A DNA stretch of 64,000 bases from Aurantiacibacter poecillastricola (GTDB lineage: Bacteria; Pseudomonadota; Alphaproteobacteria; Sphingomonadales; Sphingomonadaceae): NCBI RefSeq assembly GCF_030730945.1, contig NZ_JAVAMS010000002.1, positions 62,001-126,000 of the forward strand. The letters are read 5' to 3'. This document shows, piece after piece, positions 15,716-24,319 of the stretch; positions within the stretch are counted from its first letter, which is position 1; each line of letters begins with the position of its first letter. Position numbers and translations under genes: made by a program. Under the pieces are notes generated by a model. The model saw only the letters and a list, made by a program, of their open reading frames with translations, did no database searches and was not told the DNA's origin.

Positions 15716-18347
15716 GTATGCCTGCGGGCGGAAAGATACCTCTTCTAGCCGCGGCGCTTCTTGCCATTCTCATTCCGCTGCTTTCCGCGGTTGTTGCGAA
15801 CGCGCAACCCTATCCTTCTTACGAGAGGGAATCGCTATACGTTCCAGTGCGTGATGGGACGCGGTTGGCCCTCAACATCTATCGTCCCGCAGACGAGGAT
15901 GGCGTCGTCGAAGAGCCGCTGCCCGTCATCTTCGCCTTCACGCCCTACCGGGCCCGGTATATCGACGAGAATGGCGAGACAGTGGAACTGGCGCTGAGCG
16001 ACAGGCTCGCCATGCGCTCGCTGATCCGCGCCGGCTATGTCGTTGCCACGGCAGACGTGCGCGGGAAGGGTGCCTCATTCGGCAGCAGGCGCGGTTTCCT
16101 CGATCAGACGGAGGCGATGGACGGGCGCGACCTGCTTCAATGGCTTGCGGAACAACCCTACACCACCGCCGACGCGGGAATGATCGGCTGCTCCTACCTC
16201 GGCGGCTCAACCGCGCTTGTCGCAGGCGCCGCTCCGCCATCTCTGAAGGCTGTTTTCATCGGGGCGACCGACTGGGACAAGTACGATTTCGTGCGCCGCG
16301 GCGGTTTGACCGCGCAGTTCAACACCCGGCCCGACGAGCCGGACTCGGTCGATCTCGCCAGCGTGCCGGTGGATGCTGATACCGACGGTGCCATGCTGCG
16401 CGCAGCCGTGGCAGAGCATGCCGGGAACACACCGATGGCGGCGCTTTGGAACGAGATGCCTTACCGCGACAGCATATCGTCCTACACCGGCAACGCCTTC
16501 TGGGACGAAGTGGCCGTCTGGCAATATGCCGACAGGATACGCGATGCCGGCATCGCCACCTATTACTGGAGCAACTGGGAAGACGAGCCGACGAGCCAGG
16601 TGCTGGTCGCCGCCCGCAACATGGATAGCCGCCTGCTGGTAGGCCCTGGCAGCCACTGCGTACCGCCACCGGGTTTCGACTTCGTTGGCGAGATCACTCG
16701 CTATTTCGATTACCACCTGAAGGGCATCGACGAGGGTTTCTCGACCCAGCCCCGCGTCACCTACTACGCCGACCGCGGAACGGACAAAGGCGAGTATGTG
16801 CGTGGCGATGGAATTCCCGGCACTCAGGCGACCAGCCAGGCGTGGTATCTGAACGGCATGGGGGACGATGGGGCGCTGAGCCTCTCGCCATCGCCGCAGG
16901 ATACGGGCAGCGACAGGCTGGTTGTCGACTATGACGTTGCGACCGATGATTATTTCGCCTTCTGGCCTGAAAGCCTCGCCGATCACGGCCTGAGCTATAC
17001 GAGCCAGCCCTTCGAGAAGGCGACCGACCTCCTTGGCTATCCCGTCGCCCATGTCGAGCTGACCGCCGACCGGCCGGATGCCGACGTCTTCGTTTACCTC
17101 GAGCAGCTCTCACCGGGCGGCGAGGCTCAAGTGCTGTCGTTCGGGCGGCTGAAGATCTCCCACCGCGCCACTTCGCCCGCTCTGTGGGACAATCTAGGCT
17201 TGCCGTGGCATAGCGGATACGAGGCCGATGTCGCTCCGCTACCCGCAGGTGAAACCGCTCGGTTGCCGATTGCGATGATGCCGCTGTCGCACCGTGTGCA
17301 ACCGGGATACCGGCTGCGCTTCGTGATCACCGGCGCCGACCCGCGCCAACGCAACCTTGCCGAGGTCCGCCAGGATCCGCCACCGGTCCTCGATATTCAG
17401 CGCGGCTGGCATTCGGGTTCCCGTATCGACTTGCCTCTGCATGCGGTGGAAGAAGAGCCAGCGATCCCCGGACAGATCGGCGATGCGGGCGGTAGGGGGC
17501 CTCATCCCGCCGTGGCGCAGCGCAGGGAAGACGCACCCGGATATACCATCTATCGCCCGCAAACCCTTCCGGCTCGGCCCACGCCGGTGGTGCTCTGGGG
17601 CAATGGCGGTTGTCGGGACGATGGCCTCAGCGCCAGCCATGCATTGCGCGAATTTGCGAGCCACGGATTCCTGGTCATCGCCAATGGAACGCCGCGCCGC
17701 GAAAGTCCGATCTACTCCGAGGTGCCCGCGCCGCGGAAGGCGCCGGCGGACCGCGCAACCTGCCGCCTCCATCGCAGCGCCTGCCGGACGAGACTTCCAC
17801 CGAACAGCTGCTGGCGGCGCTGGACTGGGCGGCGCGCGTGAATGCCGATCCGACCGATCCGCTCCATGGCCGAATCGCTACCGAGACGGTGGCCGCTACC
17901 GGACATAGCTGCGGCGGCTTGCAGGCCCTTCTGGCGGGTGCCGATCCGCGCATCGACACGGTGATCGCCTTTGGCAGCGGGGTTTACAACCGCGATGGCG
18001 GCGGGGGCCTCAGCGGCGTTCAGATCGACAAGGCGGGCCTGCGAGACCTGCATACCCCCGTCGCCTATATTCTCGGTGGCCCGAGCGACATCGCCTTTCC
18101 GAACGGCAGCGATGACTTCGCCCGGATCGACCACGTGCCCGTCATGCTGGCGAACTTGCCTGTGGGACATGGCGGCACCCTCATGCTGGAAGATGGCGGC
18201 GAATGGGCAAGGGTCGGTGCGGCGTGGTTGGCTTGGCAGCTGCGCGGCGATACCGAAGCCGGGCGCCTGTTCACGGGTGAAGACTGCGGCCTGTGCACTG
18301 CGCAAGGCTGGACGATAGAGAGAAAATTGTTTCCTGCCGCGCCCTGA
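15694..18347 (+). pseudogene. CocE/NonD hydrolase fused to a second alpha/beta hydrolase, frameshifted
   Basis: The first frame runs 15694-17841 (715 residues). An alternative start at 15718 gives a cleaner signal peptide (MPAGGKIPLLAAALL, ending VVANA). The CocE part is complete, with GMIGCSYLGG (S167 counted from 15694), a Q/H-rich active-site region near GPGSHCVPPPGF and a C-terminal beta domain (HRVQPGYRLRFVITGADP). The chain then continues into a second hydrolase (YTIYRPQTLP, VVLWGNGGCRDDGLSASH). At about 17740-17760 the match jumps to the +2 frame, which carries GHSCGG, PVGHGG and the C-terminal GEDCGLC to the stop at 18347. A single-base deletion explains this. Either the second domain is inactivated in this strain or it is a sequencing error. 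The homologues at 1-2830 are two separate genes. Confidence 0.85.
17738..17765 (+). other. frameshift site in the fused hydrolase gene
   Basis: Frame 1 reads EVPAPRKAPA up to here; frame 3 reads NLPPPSQRLPDETSTEQL after it. The homologue at 1844-2830 has a continuous protein through the same place (TEGPVRPQRM then APDETS). The join needs one extra base, or two fewer, inside a G/C-rich run without a long homopolymer. Confidence 0.75.
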
Positions 18348-18383
18348 TTGGGCACAGCATCTGATCGATTGATGGAGAGGAAT

Positions 18384-19787
18384 ATGACCAAGTTCAACCG
18401 CCTGAACCCGATGACCGGCGAAGTCGCCTCCAGCGCGGAGGCCATGCAGCCGGGCGACATTCCCGCTATCGCGGAGAAGGCGCAGGCCGGCTATCTCGAA
18501 TGGTCCAAGATGGGACCTAACGCTCGCCGTGCCGTGCTGAACAAGGCCGCCGATGCGCTGATGGCGAAGAAGGACGATTTCGTCGCCGCAATGATGGGTG
18601 AAATCGGCGCGACCGCGGGCTGGGCCATGTTCAACCTCGGTCTTGCCGCCGGCATGGTGCGCGAGGCTGCCGCTATCACCACGCAGATATCGGGCGAAGT
18701 GATCCCTTCCGACCATGCAGGCACTGTGGCCATGGCGCTGCGCGAGCCCGTTGGCGTGATGCTGGGCATCGCTCCTTGGAATGCCCCGATCATCCTTGGC
18801 GTTCGCGCCATTGCCGTGCCGCTGGCCTGCGGAAATTCGGTGATCCTGAAAGCGAGCGAGCAATGCCCGCGCACCCATGCCCTGATTATCGAGGCCTTTG
18901 CCGAAGCGGGCTTCCCGGAGGGGGTGGTGAATGTCGTCACCAACGCGCCGGAGGATGCAGCCGAGGTAGTGGGCGCACTGATCGACGCTCCCGAAGTGCG
19001 TCGTATCAATTTCACAGGCTCCACCCAGGTCGGCAAGATCATCGCCAGGCGCGCCGCAGAGCACCTGAAGCCCGTGCTGCTGGAACTGGGCGGCAAGGCG
19101 CCGATGGTGGTGCTGGAAGACGCCGACCTTGACGAGGCGGTGAAGGCTGCAGGCTTCGGCGCTTACATGAACCAGGGCCAGATCTGCATGAGCACCGAGC
19201 GGATCATCGTTGTGGACGCAGTGGCCGACGAGTTCGCGCGCAAGTTCGCCGAGAAGGTCAGGTCCATGCCGGTGGGCGATCCTACCGAGGGCAAGACGCC
19301 GCTCGGTGCCGTGGTCGATACGAAGACCGTCGAACATTGCTATTCGCTGATCGAGGATGCCAAGTCCAAGGGCGCCGAACTGCTGGTGGGCGGCGAAACG
19401 ACGCACAATGTACTGATGCCTGCGCACCTCGTCGACAAGGTGACGCCCGACATGAAGCTTTTCCGTGACGAGAGCTTCGGCCCGGTGGTCGGCATCGCCC
19501 GCGCCCGCGACGAGGCTCATGCCATCGAGCTGGCGAACGATACGCAGTATGGCCTTTCGAGCGCCGTCTTCACCAGGGATACGGCGCGCGGCCTCAGGGT
19601 CGCCAAACAGATTCAGGCGGGCATCTGTCACGTCAACGCCAGCACCGTGTCGGACGAACCGCAGATGCCGTTCGGCGGGATGAAGGCGTCGGGCTATGGC
19701 CGCTTCGGCGGCAAGGCCGGTATCGACGCCTTCACCGAACTGCGCTGGATCACGTTCGAGACCGAGCCGGGCCACTACCCGATCTAG
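18384..19787 (+). CDS. NAD(P)-dependent aldehyde dehydrogenase
   Basis: 467 residues; ATG at 18384 has GGAGAGG upstream. It is a full-length ALDH: PWNAPIILGVRAI (N133), FTGSTQVGKII for the cofactor, catalytic glutamate E234 in LLELGGKAP, nucleophile C268 in NQGQICMSTER, and the closing FGGMKASGYGRFGGKAG. The flavour is that of benzaldehyde, vanillin or salicylaldehyde dehydrogenases, which oxidise aldehydes to acids. It starts 36 nt after the frameshifted hydrolase and ends the plus-strand run before a hairpin, so it is likely the last gene of the GntR-controlled unit. The exact aldehyde is not known. Confidence 0.92.
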   Translation: MTKFNRLNPMTGEVASSAEAMQPGDIPAIAEKAQAGYLEWSKMGPNARRAVLNKAADALMAKKDDFVAAMMGEIGATAGWAMFNLGLAAGMVREAAAITTQISGEVIPSDHAGTVAMALREPVGVMLGIAPWNAPIILGVRAIAVPLACGNSVILKASEQCPRTHALIIEAFAEAGFPEGVVNVVTNAPEDAAEVVGALIDAPEVRRINFTGSTQVGKIIARRAAEHLKPVLLELGGKAPMVVLEDADLDEAVKAAGFGAYMNQGQICMSTERIIVVDAVADEFARKFAEKVRSMPVGDPTEGKTPLGAVVDTKTVEHCYSLIEDAKSKGAELLVGGETTHNVLMPAHLVDKVTPDMKLFRDESFGPVVGIARARDEAHAIELANDTQYGLSSAVFTRDTARGLRVAKQIQAGICHVNASTVSDEPQMPFGGMKASGYGRFGGKAGIDAFTELRWITFETEPGHYPI

Positions 19788-19835
19788 GACGGTCTGCGGG
19801 CTTCGGGCGGCACGCGCCCGCTGCCTGGGTATTGC

Positions 19836-19864
19836 AGGGAAGACGGGCGGTGCCTGTCTTCCCT
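19836..19864 (+). terminator. probable terminator after the aldehyde dehydrogenase gene
   Basis: A perfect 9-bp stem, AGGGAAGAC / GTCTTCCCT, with an 11-nt loop, followed after 5 nt by TTTT. It lies between the convergent ALDH and treY genes and touches the treY stop codon. The T-run is short, so termination may be weak or assisted. Confidence 0.45.
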
Positions 19865-22325
19865 AGACCTTTTCAACCAATCGCACTGCCACCGGAGATT
19901 CGGCGAAAAGGTCCGCGGCATTCTCCGACTGACCTTGCGAGAAGAGGACCTGCGTCCCTTCCCACCACGCGGCGGGGGGGGTGGGGCTGGAGCCGTGCAG
20001 CAACGGCTCCGCACATCTCACGGCAAAGGCACAATACAGTTCCGCACCTTCAATTGCGCGCGTGAAGGCAATCACGCGATCCGCGCGCGGACCAGAGACT
20101 TCCGCAGGGCGATAGGTGCCATGAGAAAGCAGCGGAGGCTGGCGCCGTCGAAGGTCCAGCAACTGCGCGATGAGCGACAATTTGGGATGCGCGACCGCGG
20201 GGGTGCCAAGCATCGATCCTCGTCGAGCGAAATCCACCGGACGGCGATTGTCGGGATCGACCATGCTGAAATCGGGCAGCTCGCAGCCCTGATAGCAATC
20301 GGGCATCCCCGGAACGGTGTAGCGCAATGCCGCCTGGACGAGCATGTTCGCCAGCGCCGCGCCCGAAGTCTCCTGGACGAAACCGGACATATCGCGCACG
20401 ATGTTCCCCTCTTGCGACGGATCGAGCAATCGATTTACGAATTCCTTCGCGCGCTGTTCGTACGCGCTGTCGGGGTGCTCCCATGAGGAGCGCAGCTTTC
20501 CCTCTCGCAAGGCCTTTTCCTGCCAGGCCGATAGACGCTGAGCGTAGGCCGCCAGCGAGTCGGTATCATCCGGGGTCAGCCCGTCCGGCCAGGAGCCGAA
20601 CGCCATCTGGTAGAGCGCATAGCGATCACCTGCCTGAAGCCCGCTATCGGGGCCGTTGCTGTTCCTGTCCCACGCGGCAACGTAATCGGCCCAGATTTCC
20701 GGCAGGGCGGACAGAACGGCCAGTCGGGCGCGCACGTCTTCTCCGCGCTTGTGATCGTGCGTGGCGGTGGCCAGCATCGAATGGGGAAAGGACTGCGCGC
20801 GGATTTCGCAGGCGGCATGAAACTCACCGATCGTGGAGGCCATTCGCGACGCGTCGAACCCCACGTCCAGACGCGAGAGAAGGGGCGCGTAGCGGTAGAA
20901 TGCAGTGTCTTCCACCGCCTTGGCAGCAATGGGCGCCGACAGCTGCTGGAAGCGGCGCACGGCCTCCTCGGCAAGCTGCGCATCGCCCGGCCCCTCTCCA
21001 GCCAGCCATGCAAGGATGCGGTCGGCGACTTCGGCTTCACCCGGCGGCGTGAAAGCTGCGGCATCGCGGCGTACCCGCTCGCGAATTTCCGCGTCGCTTT
21101 CAGGTGCATTCGAGCCGGTGCCATAGGTGCGATAAACCGGGAACACCCAGAGAAGTCGCTCCAAGGCGCGGCGCAGCATCCCTTTCGTAAGCCCCGCTGT
21201 TCTAGGGGCAGAGCTGGCAAGGGCGTGAAAAGCCTCGACACAAGAGTGTAGCTGCGCCTCGAAGGACCAGGACAGCATGTCTTTCCGGGCCCGCAGTTCC
21301 TCTTCGTGGAATGAAAGCTCCCTGCCGCTGAAATTGCGCCACAGTCTCTCCAGCGGCTGCGCCCCTGCCGGATCGTGGAGCAGGGCGGACACATCCTCCA
21401 TGAAGTCGTAGCCGCTGGTCCCGTTCGTGCGCCAGTCTCCGGGAAGGGTCTCGCCCGGAGCGAGGATCTTCTCGACGACGATATAGGCGGGGCCTTCAGG
21501 AGCTTTGCTGTCACGGGGAAGCGTTTCGAAGCGCTCGCGCAATTTGCGGCAATAGCCTGTAGGATCGGAGAGACCGTCCACATGGTCGATGCGTACGCCA
21601 TCGATCAGGCCTTCCTCCCACAGGCGGAAGTAGAGCGCATGCGTGGCTTCGAATACGGCGTCGTCCTCTATGCGCAGACCAGCGAGTTCGCTGATCGTGA
21701 AGAAGCGCCGCCAGTTGAGCTCGTCATTCGCCTGCCGCCACCACGCAAGTTGATAATGCTGCTTGTCCAAGAGGCGGGCGATGCCTTCAGGCTCCTGGGG
21801 GTCGGGGAGGGCGTTGTCATCGGGCCGCAGGGGTACGCGGTGCTCGCCATAGACGGTCAGCACCGGCTCGTCGCCAGTGCGGTCTATGGCAATGTGGCCT
21901 TCCGCCAGTACTTCGGACAGCGGGGCACCGAGGATCGGCAGCATGACGGGGCTGCGCCAGTCGATATCGAAGAATTTCGCGAATTGACTCGCCTGGCCGT
22001 TGCGGAGCACGTCGTTCCACCAGGCATTGTGTCCGCCCGCGACCCCCATGTGATTGGGCACGATGTCGATGATCAGGCCCATGCCGCGTTCGCGAAGCTC
22101 GGCAACCAGACTGCGCAGCGCCGCCTCCCCGCCGAGTTCGGGGTTCACTCGCGTGGGATCGACGACATCGTAGCCATGCTGAGATCCAGGCACGGCCACG
22201 GTGATCGGCGAGGCGTAGACATGGCTGATTCCCAGCCGGTCCAGATAGGGCACCAGTTCCTCGGCTTTTGCCAGAGGGAAATCCTTGTGGAACTGGAATC
22301 TGTAGGTGGCGCGAGGCGTTACCAT
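19863..22325 (-). CDS. treY: malto-oligosyltrehalose synthase
   Basis: 820 residues from ATG at 22325 (MVTPRATYRFQFHKDF). It belongs to GH13 family TreY: LGISHVYASPI, QHGYDVVDPTRVNPELGG, DIVPNHMGV, nucleophile Asp in GVRIDHVDGLSDP, acid Glu in YIVVEKILAPGE, and TATHDHKRGEDVRARL. It converts the reducing-end alpha-1,4 bond of maltodextrin to alpha-1,1, giving maltooligosyl trehalose for TreZ. The longer reading frame upstream is just the shadow of malQ. It is the last gene of the glucan operon and overlaps malQ by 7 nt. Confidence 0.93.
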   Translation of the reverse strand: MVTPRATYRFQFHKDFPLAKAEELVPYLDRLGISHVYASPITVAVPGSQHGYDVVDPTRVNPELGGEAALRSLVAELRERGMGLIIDIVPNHMGVAGGHNAWWNDVLRNGQASQFAKFFDIDWRSPVMLPILGAPLSEVLAEGHIAIDRTGDEPVLTVYGEHRVPLRPDDNALPDPQEPEGIARLLDKQHYQLAWWRQANDELNWRRFFTISELAGLRIEDDAVFEATHALYFRLWEEGLIDGVRIDHVDGLSDPTGYCRKLRERFETLPRDSKAPEGPAYIVVEKILAPGETLPGDWRTNGTSGYDFMEDVSALLHDPAGAQPLERLWRNFSGRELSFHEEELRARKDMLSWSFEAQLHSCVEAFHALASSAPRTAGLTKGMLRRALERLLWVFPVYRTYGTGSNAPESDAEIRERVRRDAAAFTPPGEAEVADRILAWLAGEGPGDAQLAEEAVRRFQQLSAPIAAKAVEDTAFYRYAPLLSRLDVGFDASRMASTIGEFHAACEIRAQSFPHSMLATATHDHKRGEDVRARLAVLSALPEIWADYVAAWDRNSNGPDSGLQAGDRYALYQMAFGSWPDGLTPDDTDSLAAYAQRLSAWQEKALREGKLRSSWEHPDSAYEQRAKEFVNRLLDPSQEGNIVRDMSGFVQETSGAALANMLVQAALRYTVPGMPDCYQGCELPDFSMVDPDNRRPVDFARRGSMLGTPAVAHPKLSLIAQLLDLRRRQPPLLSHGTYRPAEVSGPRADRVIAFTRAIEGAELYCAFAVRCAEPLLHGSSPTPPAAWWEGTQVLFSQGQSENAADLFAESPVAVRLVEKV

Positions 22326-24319
22326 CGGCTCTTGTCCAGTGCTTCGAGCCTGCGGGCGATATCGAGCCTCGCGAGCATATTGGCAGTTGTGGCGGGCATG
22401 CGCCGTCGCCAGTTGGGATGTTCGTCGATCGTGCCGGGAATATTGGGCTGCTCGACCTGTCCGAAGATATCCTCGAGTGGAACAAGTGCCAGCTCGCAGG
22501 CGCTTCGCCCGACATGGACGAGTGCTGCGTCGAGCACCGGTCCCGGATCCTGGGGAGACGGTGGGGGACCGTTCGCCGCGCCGCTTGCAGCGAGCGCATC
22601 CCAGAAGTGCGACCGTTCCTTTTCTCGGGCCAATCGCGCCTCGGCGATATCCGCCTGCGCGCGGAGGCGTCCCAGCTTCACGGCCCAGTCGATATCGCGA
22701 CCTCGCCACCAGCCCGCTATGGTCGTGACGTCATGCGTGCCGGTCATCGCCACCGCTTGTTCGTGCCAATCGGCGGGCGGGATATAGTCGCCATCATCGT
22801 CCCGCTCGAACCACAGTACGCGCATGCCGAGGACGTGGGCCTCTTCCAGCTTGGGGCGCAACCCCTCGGGAACGGTGCCAAGGTCCTCACCGATGATCAC
22901 GGCGTTGGCGCGGTGGGATTCGATGGCGAGGATGTTAAGCATGTCGGCCAGCGGATAGGCGAGATAGGCACCGTCCGCCGCGCTGCCACCGTGGGGCACG
23001 ACCCACAACCGGTTGAGGCCGAGAACATGATCGATGCGGATACCGCCCGCATGATCGAGCGCGGCGCGCAGTGTCTCTATGAACGGGGTAAAGCCGTTTC
23101 GCTTCAAGCCTGCAGGTGAAAAGGTCGTCAGCCCCCAGTCCTGTCCATCCGGACCCAGCCGGTCTGGCGGCGCGCCTACGGAAAGGCCCGAGAGGAGGTC
23201 GTTCGGTGCGCTCCAAGCATGGCTACCGCCGCCATCCATGCCCACGGCAAGGTCTGCAATCAGGCCGATGCTCATTCCGGCTTCCCTTGCAGCATCCTGC
23301 GCGGCAGTCAGGCTTTCCGCCGCCAGCCACTGGGCGAAGAGATGGAAGTTCACCTCCTCGCGATGATCGTCGGCAAAGCGGGCGACCGCCGGGCTGGCGG
23401 GATCGTGGAATTCTTCGGGCCAGTCCTGCCAGCCCCGTGCGCCCTCGGCGAAGAAATAAGCATGCAGTGCATCGTAGATGGCATGGCGTTCCAATGGCTC
23501 GCCCTTGCGGTCCCGATAGGCGAGCACGCGGTTCCCGACCTCCGGCCAGTGCGCTTCATAGGTCCGGCGCAAGGCCGCGATGCGCTGCGGAATTGCCTCC
23601 TCCCAGTCGATTAGTTCATGCTCCTCGCCTGGGGACAGGTGCTCACCCAGCAGTTCGGGATCGGCGAACAGTACGTTGAGGAAAAGCCTGCTCGATGGCG
23701 CGTAGGGGCTGTAGCGCGAAGGGTCTGTGGGGAACAGCGCATGTGTGGGGCTGATCGCCAGCGCTTCCGCGCCCGCTTTGGCAAAGCGGCGCGCCGTATC
23801 GGCGAGGGCGCCGAAATCTCCGAAGGCACGCTTGCGCCCGTCGCGAAGGGAAGGAAGCTGGACCGCCGCGCCCCAGGCTTTCGGCTTGCCAGATAGATCG
23901 GCAACGCCAAGGCATCGCACGGGCGCGATGGCGATCTGCAGGCCGAAATCCGGCCCCGTAAGGCGATGATAGCCGACCTCTGCAATGGGAGGCACCTGCA
24001 ACCCCTGCGCGGTTTCCGTGATTTTCAGCGAGGTGGTTGCGCCGCTCTCAAGACATAATTCGCCTGCCCTCGCACTGCCAAGCTTGGCCGGCAGGAGAAT
24101 AGGCTCGCCCGCTCGTGCGGATACGAATTCACAGCGTTCCGAGTCGTCGCGTGCACGAGAAAGGCTATCGGCAATATTCTCCGGGCTGTCTGCCGGATAG
24201 CCGAGAGCGGCGAGGATACGGCGAAGATTGCCGTCGCTCACCCGCTGCGCCTGGCCCGCGGCATCCTCCCAATCGACCTGCAGGCCGGCCAGCTGCGCGA
24301 GATCGTGCAGCGCGCTCAT
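22319..24319 (-). CDS. malQ: 4-alpha-glucanotransferase (amylomaltase)
   Basis: 666 residues; the start at 24319 overlaps the treZ stop (ATGA). The N-terminal extension (MSALHDLAQLAGLQVDW, then ILAALGYPADSPENIADSL) is the extra domain found in many proteobacterial MalQ. The GH77 barrel has GGIRIDHVLGLNRLWVVP with the nucleophile Asp, NAVIIGEDLGTVPEGL with the acid/base Glu, and TGTHDVTTIAGWW. It transfers glucan segments between maltodextrins, here probably recycling short chains left by GlgX and TreZ. An upstream in-frame ATG at 24403 lies inside treZ and is unlikely. Confidence 0.93.
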   Translation of the reverse strand: MSALHDLAQLAGLQVDWEDAAGQAQRVSDGNLRRILAALGYPADSPENIADSLSRARDDSERCEFVSARAGEPILLPAKLGSARAGELCLESGATTSLKITETAQGLQVPPIAEVGYHRLTGPDFGLQIAIAPVRCLGVADLSGKPKAWGAAVQLPSLRDGRKRAFGDFGALADTARRFAKAGAEALAISPTHALFPTDPSRYSPYAPSSRLFLNVLFADPELLGEHLSPGEEHELIDWEEAIPQRIAALRRTYEAHWPEVGNRVLAYRDRKGEPLERHAIYDALHAYFFAEGARGWQDWPEEFHDPASPAVARFADDHREEVNFHLFAQWLAAESLTAAQDAAREAGMSIGLIADLAVGMDGGGSHAWSAPNDLLSGLSVGAPPDRLGPDGQDWGLTTFSPAGLKRNGFTPFIETLRAALDHAGGIRIDHVLGLNRLWVVPHGGSAADGAYLAYPLADMLNILAIESHRANAVIIGEDLGTVPEGLRPKLEEAHVLGMRVLWFERDDDGDYIPPADWHEQAVAMTGTHDVTTIAGWWRGRDIDWAVKLGRLRAQADIAEARLAREKERSHFWDALAASGAANGPPPSPQDPGPVLDAALVHVGRSACELALVPLEDIFGQVEQPNIPGTIDEHPNWRRRMPATTANMLARLDIARRLEALDKSRW

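Noticed and set aside
17712..19775. 687-residue minus-strand reading frame
   Set aside because: Antisense shadow of the aldehyde dehydrogenase and the hydrolase fragment, which have intact catalytic motifs.
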